In this document: positions 40,254 through 49,772 of the stretch, in pieces
Layout of the letters: each line of letters starts with the position of its first letter
Position numbering within the stretch: the stretch's first letter is position 1
Program-made: the position numbers and the translations under genes
The notes under the pieces: generated by a model
The model's database searches: none
What the model was told of the DNA's origin: nothing
The model's input: the letters and a program-made list of their open reading frames with translations, nothing else
Assembly: GCA_963579135.1 (NCBI GenBank)
Contig: CAUZFB010000008.1
Coordinates: 1 to 64,000, forward strand
Source: CALGTL01 sp963579135
Lineage (GTDB): Bacteria; Chloroflexota; Dehalococcoidia; Lucifugimonadales; Australimonadaceae
Direction: 5' to 3'
DNA length: 64,000 nucleotides

Positions 40254-42785
40254 ATGGCAACCGACACTCAGCAACCGAAGCGTTCAGGCGAGAACAAGCG
40301 CGTCAGCGTCCTCCTACCCATCGAGGGCATGACGTGTGCGGCGTGCGTGTCGACCGTCACAGGCGCGATCGAACACGTGCCAGGCGTGAGCCAGGTCATG
40401 GTCAATCTCGCGACCGAAACGGCATTGATTGAGTACGACGCCGCGCAGGTCGACGTCAACGGGCTGATCAAAGCGGTCGCCCGCTCCGGCTACGGCACTG
40501 CCGAGGAGACCGCCACCGTTTCGGTCGGCGGGCTCGCCGACGCCAGCACCGCCAATATCATCGAGACGACGCTCCGGAAGCTCGGGGGCGTACTCGCTAC
40601 TGCGGCGAACCCCGCCACCGAGCAGGTCAGCGTCACCTTCGTCCCCGGTACGGTCGCGCCCGGCGACCTTCGAGAAGCCATCCGATCTGCGGGCTACGAA
40701 CCAGGGGAGATCGCGAGCGCCGACGCACTGGAACTCGAGATGAGTCGCTTGGCGCGCAGCGCCGAGGTGCGAAAGCTCTGGAACAAGGTCATCGTCAGCG
40801 CCATCGCGACCACGGCCATCATGGTGCTCATGTTCGTCCCCGCCATCGGCCGCACGATTGGCATGACGTGGGTCAATATCGCCGCGCTCGCACTCGCCAC
40901 CCCGGTCCAATTCTGGGCAGGTTGGCAGTTCTATACAAGTGCCATCGCGGCGGGGCGACACCGCACGTCCAACATGAACACACTCATCGCCCTCGGCACG
41001 AGCGTTGCGTACGGCTACAGCTTGCTAGTAACCGTCTTCGGCGGCCTCGTCGAGGGCGAGGAGTCCATCTACTTCGACACCTCCGCCATGATCATCGGCA
41101 TCATCCTCATCGGTCGCTTGCTGGAGGCTCGCGCCAAGGGCAACGCGTCTGAGGCGATCCGGGCACTGATGGCGATGCAACCACGTACCGCCCACGTACT
41201 TCGCGACGGCGAAGACACAGAGCTTGCTATCGCCGACGTCGTCCCAGGCGATCTAGTGGTCGTGCGACCCGGCGAGCGCATGGCGGTGGACGGCGAGGTG
41301 ATTGAAGGCGCATCGGGTGTCGACGAGTCGATGCTCACCGGTGAGAGCCTGCCCGTGGAGAAACACGCAGGCGATGGCGTATTCGGCGGCACCATCAACC
41401 AGACCGGCAGCCTGACGTTCCGAGCGACCAAGGTTGGAAGCGCGACGGCAATGGCCCAAATCGTACGCATGGTCCAGCAGGCGCAGGGCTCCAAAGCGCC
41501 CATCCAGCGCCTCGCGGATACCGTTGCGTCCTACTTCGTGCCAACTGTGCTGGCGATAGCCACGCTAACGTTTGTGCTGTGGGTCACCTTTGGGCCAGAT
41601 CCAGCCTTCAACTTGGCGATGCTCAATACGGTAGCGGTGCTCATCATCGCTTGCCCCTGCGCCCTCGGCCTGGCCACACCCACGGCTGTCATGGTCGGCA
41701 CCAGCGCCGGTGCACACCGAGGAATCCTTGTGCGCGGGGCCCACGCGCTGGAACAGGCGCACAAGGTGGACGTTGTCGTGTTCGACAAAACGGGCACGCT
41801 CACCCTTGGCAAGCCACAGGTGACCGATATCTTGGTCAGGGGAGAGTCCGACACAGAGGTGCTACGGCTCGCGGCATCTGTGGAGCAATTCAGTGAGCAC
41901 CCGCTCGGAGCGGCCATCGTCGCAAGCGCCAAAGAGCGAGGGCTCGCCCTCTCCAAGGTCGACGCTTTCCAGACGGCGCCGGGCCTGGGCGTCCGTGCCG
42001 AAGTGGATGGCGAATCGATCACGGTGGGCAGCATGAAGCTCGCGGCGCAGGCCGGAGTAGAGATAGACGGTCCAGCCGAGAACTCAGCCAGATTGCTGTC
42101 AAAGCAGGGCAAGACCCCTATGGTAGTGCTCCGTGGCATGGCGCTCCTGGGTGTGCTTGCCGTCGCGGACACGGTGCGCACCGAGTCAGCTGAGGCGGTA
42201 GCCCAACTACAGACACTCGGCATCGACGTAGTCATGCTCACGGGCGACGGTGAGGCGACGGCCCGCGCGATCGCATCGGAGCTGGGTATCGAGCGAGTGA
42301 TAGCCGAGGTCATGCCATCGCAGAAGGCCGAGCAGGTCGCACAGCTGCAGGCCGAGGGCCAGAAGGTGGCGATGGTGGGCGATGGAGTCAACGACGCTCC
42401 GGCGCTCGCCGCTGCCGACGTTGGCATAGCCATCGGCACGGGCACCGACATTGCGTTCGAGACAGCGGACGTGGCGCTCATGCACGCGGACGTCCGCGGC
42501 GTGGCGACTGCCATCGCGCTATCCAAGGCGACCATGCGAGCGATCCGGCAAAATCTCGTGTGGGCCTTCGGATACAACGTGGTGCTCATACCAGTCGCAG
42601 CAGGCGGGCTCTACCTGATCTTCGGGCAGGGAGGGGCACCCGATTCGCTCCGCTGGGCCCTCGGCGACAGCGGATTCCTGAATCCGATGCTGGCAGCGGT
42701 GGCGATGGCCATGAGCTCAGTGTCGGTCGTCAGCAACAGCCTGCGCCTGCGCCGATGGGGCAGGCAGCCCGAGCAGGACGCATAG
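40254..42785 (+). CDS. copA: Cu(I)-exporting P1B-type ATPase CopA
   Basis: An 843-residue membrane pump. Domains: HMA 1 with GMTCAACVS (about 22-30); a second HMA-like fold (about 85-150) without any CxxC, so it cannot bind copper in the usual way; membrane helices; TGES actuator loop; the transmembrane CPC in IACPCALGLATP; DKTGTLT phosphorylation site; SEHPLG in the N-domain; GDGVNDAPALAAADVGIAIGTGTD hinge. ATG 40254 lies two bases after the csoR stop. Both the regulator and the CPC motif support copper export. Confidence 0.96.
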   Translation: MATDTQQPKRSGENKRVSVLLPIEGMTCAACVSTVTGAIEHVPGVSQVMVNLATETALIEYDAAQVDVNGLIKAVARSGYGTAEETATVSVGGLADASTANIIETTLRKLGGVLATAANPATEQVSVTFVPGTVAPGDLREAIRSAGYEPGEIASADALELEMSRLARSAEVRKLWNKVIVSAIATTAIMVLMFVPAIGRTIGMTWVNIAALALATPVQFWAGWQFYTSAIAAGRHRTSNMNTLIALGTSVAYGYSLLVTVFGGLVEGEESIYFDTSAMIIGIILIGRLLEARAKGNASEAIRALMAMQPRTAHVLRDGEDTELAIADVVPGDLVVVRPGERMAVDGEVIEGASGVDESMLTGESLPVEKHAGDGVFGGTINQTGSLTFRATKVGSATAMAQIVRMVQQAQGSKAPIQRLADTVASYFVPTVLAIATLTFVLWVTFGPDPAFNLAMLNTVAVLIIACPCALGLATPTAVMVGTSAGAHRGILVRGAHALEQAHKVDVVVFDKTGTLTLGKPQVTDILVRGESDTEVLRLAASVEQFSEHPLGAAIVASAKERGLALSKVDAFQTAPGLGVRAEVDGESITVGSMKLAAQAGVEIDGPAENSARLLSKQGKTPMVVLRGMALLGVLAVADTVRTESAEAVAQLQTLGIDVVMLTGDGEATARAIASELGIERVIAEVMPSQKAEQVAQLQAEGQKVAMVGDGVNDAPALAAADVGIAIGTGTDIAFETADVALMHADVRGVATAIALSKATMRAIRQNLVWAFGYNVVLIPVAAGGLYLIFGQGGAPDSLRWALGDSGFLNPMLAAVAMAMSSVSVVSNSLRLRRWGRQPEQDA

Positions 42786-42833
42786 GCGCGGACAAGACCC
42801 CACGACCCCTGAACTAGTACCAAGGAGCAATCG

Positions 42834-43058
42834 ATGACGCAGTTAGACGTTATATTCGGCAAACCTGGCGACACCGCGATCGACCCGGTCTGCAAGATGA
42901 CCGTGCAGAAGGCCAGCCCCGCGGGCGGCATCGCCGAACACGAGGGGAAGACCTACTACTTCTGCAACCCCGGTTGCCGCGAAGCGTTCGTCGCCGAACC
43001 CACGAAGTTCCTGAACAGCGACGAGGCCGACGCCGGCCACATGGGCCACCAGCACTAG
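42834..43058 (+). CDS. YHS-domain protein with His-rich tail
   Basis: Seventy-four residues. The YHS core reads IDPVCKMTVQKASPAGG and EGKTYYFCNPGCREAF, with three cysteines placed as in heavy-metal YHS domains; the C-terminus is HMGHQH. Such domains often end or accompany copper ATPases, suggesting a small copper-binding or chaperone role. It follows copA by 48 bases in the operon. Confidence 0.85.
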   Translation: MTQLDVIFGKPGDTAIDPVCKMTVQKASPAGGIAEHEGKTYYFCNPGCREAFVAEPTKFLNSDEADAGHMGHQH

Positions 43059-43124
43059 GCCCCCCCTAGGGAGGGATGCACCCGCTGGCTCCCAACCGCT
43101 ATCTAAGAGAGCGATGGACGACTT

Positions 43125-43328
43125 ATGACCACGCTGACCGCTACCACTATCGTCGCCTATCTGCCCGGAGGGATGCTCTCCGCGGACCTCCTGGGTAAGC
43201 GATGGCACGGCGCTAACATTCGCGCGCTCGGATTAGGCAACGTCGGGGCGGCGAGCGCCGCAGAGGCGTTCGGAGCGCGAGCCGGTGCGATGGTCGTCGA
43301 CGCGACCAAGGGCGCAGCGGCGGCCGGG
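43125..43328 (+). pseudogene. plsY: Truncated, worn plsY (glycerol-3-phosphate acyltransferase)
   Basis: The first 65 codons resemble the PlsY N-terminus: AYLPGGMLSADLLGKRW (normally YLLGSIPFAYLV), then GANIRALGLGNVGAASAAEAFG (normally VDIR-x-x-GSGN-x-GATN) and GAMVVDATKGA. Key residues of motif 1 are altered (GSGN to GLGN, the T and N lost). Homology stops near 43328, and the frame then runs out over the end of the TPP-enzyme gene on the other strand. Confidence 0.6.
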
Positions 43329-43344
43329 CTGGCAAACGGGACAC

Positions 43345-43465
43345 AAGCTGCAGGTGAGCTCGTGGAAGATCCAATCGGCGGTCTTCTTCTGGACCACGGG
43401 CGTGAACTCGCGCAGCACATCCCCGCCACACATCCACCTAAAGATGACCGTTTGATGCGGGGCAC
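43345..43465 (-). pseudogene. Possible short gene scrap on the minus strand
   Basis: The frame reads HQTVIFRWMCGGDVLREF and TPVVQKKTADWIFHEL, which looks more like real protein than the opposite frames (balanced composition, alternating hydrophobic strand, amphipathic helix). It lacks a clear start of its own and decays after HEL. I do not recognise the family. Confidence 0.25.
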
Positions 43466-43479
43466 CCACACTTCCGACC

Positions 43480-45258
43480 CTAGCGCGCCGCTTGACGGCC
43501 ATCCATGCGAGCAATGCGGACGTCAATCACGGCCGCCTGGCCGGCGTGGACACGCTCCAGGCCTCGCCTGATTGCAGGCTCGATCTCGGCGGGGTCTTCG
43601 ACTGTCTCGCCGTACGCGCGGCACGCCTGGACGAGGACAGCATAGTCGGGCGACGGGTCGATGGCGGTGCCTAGGAAGTCGTTGTTGGTCTTACCCACTC
43701 CGTCCGGGTAGTAGCGACTCCAACTGTTGACCGTGGCCATGTGCTGAGCATTGTTGTAGATGATCGTCAGAAACGGAGTGTTGTATTTCTCCGCTGCCCA
43801 GAATGCCGAAGTCGGCCGGGCGAACACGAACGAGCCGTCGCCCTCCAGCGCGATGACGTCTCGATCGGGATTCGCGAGCTTGGCGCCGATGGCCGCACCG
43901 AGCCCCCAACCCAGGCTGGAACCACCCGACGTGAACACCGTTCCCGGTACTTTCCTGTCCGACATGGCGATCCATGGCCAACCACCAGACATGCCCTCGT
44001 TCATGACGATAGCGTCGTCAGAGATCACCTGCTCTAGGCAGTACGCAGCCCACAGTGGGTGGATCGGACGCTCGTCCTTGTGAGATAACGCCGTCTCCTC
44101 AAGGCGGGCGCGCTCAGCGACGGTGTTGGCGGTGTATCTCTCGATGCGCCTGGCTGCCCGAGCCTTATCGGTGTCGGTCATACGTGCCTTCAACGCTTCG
44201 AGCAGCGCGGGCAAAGCGATCTTGGATGATGCATGCATCATCAGGTCAGCGGGGTAGGACCACATGGGGATGGTGTCCTTGGTGGGGTCCATGTCAATCC
44301 AGGCCACCTTGGCGCTGGGCTCCAGCGTCTCCTGGTCAGGGATCCACGGGTTGTCGTGATCGACGACGAAGATCACGTCCGCGTCCTTCACGCTTGGTGC
44401 GCCACACGTCATGGCGTTCAGCGGGTGCTGCGTGGGGAAGTTCAGCCGTGTGCCGATGGCACCCTGGACCGGCGCGCCGGTGAGCTCCGCGATCTCAGTG
44501 AGCACGGACACCGTCTCTATGTAGCGGCCCGAGGAGCCCACGATGATCAGAGGATTCTCCGACCCAGCAAGCCAGTCAGCCAGCAACGCCAGCGACCCCG
44601 GGTCAGCGGCGGGAGCCGAGGGCTGACCATGGCGGCCAGGCGGCGGGAGCTGCAACTCGGTCATCTTCTCGATGAGAAGCTCCCTCGGGAGCGTCATGTA
44701 CACCGGCCCCGCGGGTTCCGCTTCAGCGACCTGATGCGCCTTCGTCATCACCCAATTGAGGCTTTCGTTATTACGCAGCTCATAGTCCCATTTAGTGAAC
44801 GTACGCACGATTCCGTTCTGGTCGGGCTGCTCCTGGATCCAATGGATGTTCATGTCCTTGCCGCCGCGCACTGCTCCCCCGATCGTCGATGGGGCACGCC
44901 CAGCGAACACCATGATGGCCACGCGATCCCGTTGAGCGTCGTGGTACGCGCCACCGATGTTTATGGTTCCTGCGTCCACGTGCACGAGCACCGCCTGGGC
45001 GCGGCCCGTGTTCTGGTAGTACCCGTGGGCCGCGAACATGGCCGTGGTCTCATCGATGCACAGGATGATCTGGGGAACCGTTCGCTCCTGCTCCATCATG
45101 CGCTGGATGGCCTCCAGGATGGGGAATACGTCGGTGCCCGAGTTCAGGAAGATGTACTCAACGCCATTGTTGTTGAGCATCTCGACGAACGCTTCGGCCC
45201 CGTCCTCAACCGGGATCGCTAGGAGCCTGCGTTCTGCTGAGTCGTTGGTAGTTGCCAT
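43480..45258 (-). CDS. Thiamine-diphosphate-dependent enzyme (acetolactate synthase-like)
   Basis: A 592-residue three-domain TPP enzyme. The catalytic glutamate of the N-terminal domain is in CIDETTAMFAAHGY (about residue 70); the central domain has PLIIVGSSG; the C-terminal TPP/Mg motif begins GDGSFVFARPTSAFW and ends YNN. It resembles acetolactate synthase, benzoylformate decarboxylase and related enzymes; with no ilvN partner and a catabolic setting, a decarboxylase or C-C lyase is likelier. Last gene of a six-gene minus-strand operon. Confidence 0.88.
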   Translation of the reverse strand: MATTNDSAERRLLAIPVEDGAEAFVEMLNNNGVEYIFLNSGTDVFPILEAIQRMMEQERTVPQIILCIDETTAMFAAHGYYQNTGRAQAVLVHVDAGTINIGGAYHDAQRDRVAIMVFAGRAPSTIGGAVRGGKDMNIHWIQEQPDQNGIVRTFTKWDYELRNNESLNWVMTKAHQVAEAEPAGPVYMTLPRELLIEKMTELQLPPPGRHGQPSAPAADPGSLALLADWLAGSENPLIIVGSSGRYIETVSVLTEIAELTGAPVQGAIGTRLNFPTQHPLNAMTCGAPSVKDADVIFVVDHDNPWIPDQETLEPSAKVAWIDMDPTKDTIPMWSYPADLMMHASSKIALPALLEALKARMTDTDKARAARRIERYTANTVAERARLEETALSHKDERPIHPLWAAYCLEQVISDDAIVMNEGMSGGWPWIAMSDRKVPGTVFTSGGSSLGWGLGAAIGAKLANPDRDVIALEGDGSFVFARPTSAFWAAEKYNTPFLTIIYNNAQHMATVNSWSRYYPDGVGKTNNDFLGTAIDPSPDYAVLVQACRAYGETVEDPAEIEPAIRRGLERVHAGQAAVIDVRIARMDGRQAAR

Positions 45259-45291
45259 CTTCCCTCTCCATGTGACCTACGAGTTGGCGAT

Positions 45292-46329
45292 CTAATCTAC
45301 GAGGCCATAGAAACGCGCTGCAGTGTCGTGGAGCAGCGCCTGCCGCTGCGCCCCGGTGAGGTTCTGTATCCGGTGCAGCGATTGCGGGTACTCGCAGTCC
45401 CAGTGCGGGTAATCTGACGCGTACATCACGGTGTCCGCGCCGATCACGTCCATAACGTGGGAAAGCATGCGTTCGTTGGACTCACACCCGAAGAATATGT
45501 CGCCACTCGCGTGGACGTAGGAGCTGGGCACGTTCTTGACCAACGGTGCGTCCACGGCGCCACGGCTCTCGTACTCCTCGTCAAGGCGGTCCAGCCACCA
45601 GGGCACCCACGTGGCGCCGGTCTCGAGGAACGCGAACCTGACCGAGGGGAACTTATCGAACACTCCCTCGAACATCATGCTCGTGAAATGACGCAGGATG
45701 CCGAAGGGATGAGCGACTGAATGCGCCTGAATGAACTTGGGGAACACCTCTGCGCCGAGTGCATTGCTGGAACCCGACGCGTGCACGGTCACAGGGAAAT
45801 CGAGCTCAGCGGCAGCCGCATAGACGCCATCGAATCGTTCGTTCCCAAGCAGGTGCGTACCATCGGCAGGGAACATGACCCCCGCCAACCCAAGCTCCTT
45901 CGACCGTCGCAATTCAGCCTCGGCTGCATCCTGGTGGTGCGTTGGCAGCAAGCCCACCGCCAGGAGTCGACCGCTGCTGGGCTCACAGATGTCGCCGGCG
46001 ACCCACGTGTTGTAAGCACGGCAAAGTGCCGCCTGGTAGTCAGGGTCCTTCACGAACCCCGAGAACAGGCCCAGCGTGGGAAAGAGAATGCTCTTGGCCA
46101 TGGGGCCTAGATCCAGCGCGTCCAACCACTCCTGCGTGGTGCGAGCGCGGCCCTTGAGCAGACGCGTCCCTAGATTGCGGTCGACGCCATCCAGTGGAAC
46201 CAGCGCTGATGACTCCATGGGAGTGCTTCGGAATTCTCGATACGGCTCCTCAAGCAGCTCAGCGAGCCGCTTCGGGTTCTCCATGACATGGCCATCGCCG
46301 TCGATGGCTGAGACCTGCATCGGAGCCAT
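45292..46329 (-). CDS. Amidohydrolase 2 family metal-dependent hydrolase/decarboxylase
   Basis: A 345-residue TIM-barrel enzyme of the ACMSD-like branch. Metal-site residues: the early DGDGHV (a worn DxH), FPVTVHASGS, a histidine in FIQAHSVAHPFG and the late aspartate in YASDYPHWD. These enzymes hydrolyse or decarboxylate ring-derived acids. It lies 33 bases upstream of the TPP enzyme and 18 downstream of an SDR gene in the same operon. Confidence 0.88.
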   Translation of the reverse strand: MAPMQVSAIDGDGHVMENPKRLAELLEEPYREFRSTPMESSALVPLDGVDRNLGTRLLKGRARTTQEWLDALDLGPMAKSILFPTLGLFSGFVKDPDYQAALCRAYNTWVAGDICEPSSGRLLAVGLLPTHHQDAAEAELRRSKELGLAGVMFPADGTHLLGNERFDGVYAAAAELDFPVTVHASGSSNALGAEVFPKFIQAHSVAHPFGILRHFTSMMFEGVFDKFPSVRFAFLETGATWVPWWLDRLDEEYESRGAVDAPLVKNVPSSYVHASGDIFFGCESNERMLSHVMDVIGADTVMYASDYPHWDCEYPQSLHRIQNLTGAQRQALLHDTAARFYGLVD

Positions 46330-46347
46330 GACTCCCCTTATCCCCTG

Positions 46348-47136
46348 CTACTCGCCACCGTTGACCAAGATGGTCACCCCGTTCACGAATGACGCGGCGT
46401 CGGAGGCCAGGAACCCCGCGACACCAGCGATGTCGTCGGCCACACCCACTCGGCCAACCGCTATCCGCTCCGCGGCACCAGCCATCTCGGGCCGTACGTA
46501 GCCGGCTGGCCGCGGCGTTTCAATAGTGCCGGGCGCTATGCACACTGCACGCACGTCCGGACCCCACTGTTGCGCCATGCGGAGTGTCATCTGGTGAACC
46601 GCTGCCTTTGCGGCCCCATACGCGGTGAGATCGCCTGTGCGTGAGCCCGGGTTCGCAAAACCGGAAGACGACCCTACGTTGATGATAACGCCTCTACCAC
46701 CAGCCTTCATGTGCGGCACGACAGCTTGCGCGCACAGGAAACCTGTCTTCACGTTGGATTCGAAAGTCGTCATGAAGTCATGCTCGCTCATGTCCAACAG
46801 CGCAGCTCGGTGGTACTGCGGCATGTCCGGGTTCCGAGCGAACGTCCCCCCCGCGACGTTCATGAGGATGTCGATGCGGCCGAACCGCTTCATGGTCTGC
46901 GCCACCATGCGCTTGACCTCATCCGCATTGGCGACATTGGCGGCAATACCCAACGCCTCCACGCCCCGCGATTCTATGTCCGCTACGATGGGCGGGATCG
47001 AATCGGCGGGGACACTTGCGATAACGACGTTCGCTCCAGCGTCGGCGAAGGCGCGCGCACTGGCGCTGCCGATCCCCCCGCTACCACCGGTCACGATCGC
47101 GACGCGCCCTTCCAACGAGTAACGCGAAAAGTCCAT
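46348..47136 (-). CDS. Short-chain dehydrogenase/reductase (SDR)
   Basis: A 262-residue classical SDR. NAD(P) site VTGGSGGIGSASARAF (residues about 16-31), NVAGG, catalytic serine in NVGSSSGFAN and YGAAK (Tyr-x3-Lys). The C-terminus ends in INGG-like ILVNGGE. It probably oxidises or reduces an intermediate of the operon's pathway together with the next SDR. Confidence 0.9.
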   Translation of the reverse strand: MDFSRYSLEGRVAIVTGGSGGIGSASARAFADAGANVVIASVPADSIPPIVADIESRGVEALGIAANVANADEVKRMVAQTMKRFGRIDILMNVAGGTFARNPDMPQYHRAALLDMSEHDFMTTFESNVKTGFLCAQAVVPHMKAGGRGVIINVGSSSGFANPGSRTGDLTAYGAAKAAVHQMTLRMAQQWGPDVRAVCIAPGTIETPRPAGYVRPEMAGAAERIAVGRVGVADDIAGVAGFLASDAASFVNGVTILVNGGE

Positions 47137-47180
47137 TGGTGCTCTCCTACAGCTAGATTGATCGCCCGCAAACGTACGGG

Positions 47181-47987
47181 CTACGCCCCACCGTTGAGGT
47201 CCAGGTATGAGGCGTTGAAGAAAGCGCCCGCATCGGACGCGATGTAGACAGCTGCGGCCGCGATGTCCGCTGGCGTACCGAAACGTCCGATCTGAATCTC
47301 CGCCAACGATTTTGCGCGGCGTTCAGGTGCTTCGGTCCGCACTCGGCGCGGCGTCATGAAGTGGCCGGCGTTGATGCAGTTAACGCGGATGTTCGGCTCC
47401 CATTCCTTTGCCATGTTCCGCGTAAGGTGCATGACAGCGGCCTTGGTCATGTTGTACACGCTCATCACAGGCTCAGGCATCCGATATTCGCGGGCACCAA
47501 TGGACGACATGTTTATGACCACGCCCTTGCCACGCTCAAGCATGTGCGGAACGATCTCGTGGCAGCAGACGAACACGGAGCCCACGTTGATGTTGAACGC
47601 CTCCATTAAGTCGGCCTTGTCCATATCGAGCAGGCGGCCTCGGCTGAACGTGGGGCCCTGCGAGCCACCGACCACGTTCATCAGGATGTCAATCTGGCCG
47701 AACCGCTCCAGCGCCGCGTCCCGCATGCGGGCGACCGACTCAATGTCGGTAACGTCGGTGGAAACGCCCAGCACCTGACCACCCTTCGCCTCGATCTCAG
47801 CAACGACGCTGTCGATCTTTTCCTGCGTTCGCGCCGCAACCACGACGCTGGCTCCGGCATCCACGAAGCCGTGGGCGATCATGCGCCCAATACCGTCGCT
47901 CCCCCCAGTGACGACCGCGACTCGCCCCTTAAGCGAGAAGAGATCTAGGGAAAACTGGGGGACTTCATTCTGTGTTGTCATTGGCAA
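47181..47987 (-). CDS. Short-chain dehydrogenase/reductase (SDR)
   Basis: A 268-residue classical SDR, related to but distinct from its neighbour. NAD(P) site VTGGSDGIGRMIAHGF, NVVGG, serine in NMSSIGARE and YNMTK. It ends LDLNGGA. Same operon, 44 bases from the next gene. Confidence 0.9.
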   Translation of the reverse strand: MPMTTQNEVPQFSLDLFSLKGRVAVVTGGSDGIGRMIAHGFVDAGASVVVAARTQEKIDSVVAEIEAKGGQVLGVSTDVTDIESVARMRDAALERFGQIDILMNVVGGSQGPTFSRGRLLDMDKADLMEAFNINVGSVFVCCHEIVPHMLERGKGVVINMSSIGAREYRMPEPVMSVYNMTKAAVMHLTRNMAKEWEPNIRVNCINAGHFMTPRRVRTEAPERRAKSLAEIQIGRFGTPADIAAAAVYIASDAGAFFNASYLDLNGGA

Positions 47988-48010
47988 TCTTTCCCTGTGT
48001 CTAAACCTGT

Positions 48011-48526
48011 CTAGTACCAGCCGTGCCCACGAATAAGGCCACGCAGGTATGCGACCTGTCCGACGTGCTGAATGTTGTCGTTGAGGATCACCGCAAGACG
48101 CTGGGTCGTCGGCTGCGGAGGCCTTCCGGGGATGGTGGACTCCACCACACGGTCCATGTCCGCTTCCGTGAGACCTTCGATTATCGCTAAGCTCTTCTCA
48201 GCGACCGCGTCGAAGTAGCCCACCAGCGTCGCGAAATCCTTGGGGTCGAACAGGTGAACGTCGGCTGGCGCGAACATGGGTAGCTCACCGGCCATGCCGA
48301 AGCGGGCGCCCCAGCCGCCAGATTCCCAGATCGAGGTCTCTCCTACGATGCTCGCAGATATGTTGTCGCGCGTGCGGGTGAGGTGCCACACCAGCCAACC
48401 GATGGGATTGCTCTCCTGTCCGGCAGGTTGGTTCTGCAGCTCATCCGTGCTCAGGTCTTCCAATGCGCGCCGCAAGTCGGTATCGGATCGCCGGATGGCG
48501 GCAACATACAGGTCAGTCGTGCTCAT
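48011..48526 (-). CDS. DinB/DUF664 family four-helix protein
   Basis: A 171-residue helical-bundle protein. Two of the three metal histidines are clear, in LVWHLTRTRDN and DNIQHVGQVAYLRG. Family members include thiol-dependent transferases and isomerases. It is a tandem paralogue of the next gene and lies in the catabolic operon. Confidence 0.82.
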   Translation of the reverse strand: MSTTDLYVAAIRRSDTDLRRALEDLSTDELQNQPAGQESNPIGWLVWHLTRTRDNISASIVGETSIWESGGWGARFGMAGELPMFAPADVHLFDPKDFATLVGYFDAVAEKSLAIIEGLTEADMDRVVESTIPGRPPQPTTQRLAVILNDNIQHVGQVAYLRGLIRGHGWY

Positions 48527-48556
48527 GGGATTTCCTTCTGGCGGGCGAAAGCGAGT

Positions 48557-49084
48557 TTAGATATTCATCCAGCCGAAGCCTTCAACCAGGCCGCGCGCAT
48601 ACATCACTTGCCCCGCATGTTGAGTGTTGTCCGAGATGATGCTCACCAGGCGCACTCCCACGGTCGGCAGCGGGTTGTACTGCGGCTCGTCAATCTCCGC
48701 TTCGAGGTCGCCAGGCTTCACAGTCGCGAGGTACTGCTTCGCGCGATCATAAACGGCATCTGCGTAGCCCAACGAAAGGGCACCGGAATCGACCTTGAGG
48801 GCCGCCACCTGCTCCAGCGTGTGACCCGTACCGATCTCCTTCTGGTCCTTCGCCATGCCGAACTTCTCGTGCCAGCCATCGGAGACCCACAACTGCGGTA
48901 CCTCCAGGAGGTCGGAGATGTGGTGGTCTTGCACGCGGCATAGGTGCCACGCCAACCAGGCCATCGAGTTCGACTCCGGCGTCGGCTGCGCATTCAGCGT
49001 CTCGACGGCGACACCATCGATAGCGCGGTGCAGAATCCGGTTCACTCGACCCAGCGCATCAGCTACGACCTCGGCTCCGTCCAT
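48557..49084 (-). CDS. DinB/DUF664 family four-helix protein, tandem paralogue
   Basis: A 175-residue protein sharing the layout of its neighbour: AWLAWHLCRVQDHH, DGWHEKFGMAKD and SDNTQHAGQVMYARG, ending GLVEGFGW (neighbour: GLIRGHGW). It is the first gene of the operon, so the pair may act early in the pathway or remove a thiol adduct. The 49085-49235 upstream stretch shows no other gene. Confidence 0.82.
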   Translation of the reverse strand: MDGAEVVADALGRVNRILHRAIDGVAVETLNAQPTPESNSMAWLAWHLCRVQDHHISDLLEVPQLWVSDGWHEKFGMAKDQKEIGTGHTLEQVAALKVDSGALSLGYADAVYDRAKQYLATVKPGDLEAEIDEPQYNPLPTVGVRLVSIISDNTQHAGQVMYARGLVEGFGWMNI

Positions 49085-49235
49085 GTCTATCTCCTAACTT
49101 GCGTGGGCCCGCGCATCATTCCAGGAGTTGTCACGTGATTCGTCGTGTTCTAGAGGCGGCATCACGCCCTCCTTGCCAGCGGGCCACATGATAGCGCACG
49201 CCCCCATGCTATGATGCCCCTAGGTGGTTCCACCC

Positions 49236-49772
49236 ATGCCCACAGGCCCGCAGAAGCGCTCCGTCGACGTCCGTGTTTTCCCTGCTTTCAGAGGTCTTGT
49301 AAAGATGCCTTTCGCGCGGCGCGCCGCCGTCGCAGCACTGAAGGTGGCTGACCCCAACGGTGAGCGGAACGTGAGCGTGGTGGTCGCGGATGACGACACG
49401 CTCCACAATCTGAACCTACGCTACCGGGGCTTCGACGAGCCCACTGACGTCTTGTCGTTCGGCGATGAAAGCGACGCCTCCTTGGCTGAAGAAAACGCCG
49501 ACGACGGCCCCGCGTTCCCCGACCTGCCCGGCGAATCTCTCCCGCTTGGAGAGATCGTGCTGTCCTACCCCTTGGCTGTTCGACAGGCAGGCGAGCACAA
49601 TGTCACCGTTGACAACGAGGTGGCGCTGCTCATCGTCCACGGCGTCCTGCATCTACTGGGACACGACCATGCCAAGCCAGACGAGAAGGCGACGATGCAG
49701 GTGCTTGAAGCACAAGCGCTGACAGCGCTTTTCCCCAAGCGAATCGGGGCCACCCAGGAGGCGAGTAGATGA
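49236..49772 (+). CDS. ybeY: Endoribonuclease YbeY
   Basis: A 178-residue zinc RNase for 16S rRNA maturation and ribosome quality control. The zinc site HGVLHLLGHDH is complete, preceded by YRGFDEPTDVLSFG. ATG 49236 has AGGTGG eight bases upstream; GTG 49224 is the alternative. The stop overlaps the dnaX start (ATGA). Confidence 0.94.
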   Translation: MPTGPQKRSVDVRVFPAFRGLVKMPFARRAAVAALKVADPNGERNVSVVVADDDTLHNLNLRYRGFDEPTDVLSFGDESDASLAEENADDGPAFPDLPGESLPLGEIVLSYPLAVRQAGEHNVTVDNEVALLIVHGVLHLLGHDHAKPDEKATMQVLEAQALTALFPKRIGATQEASR

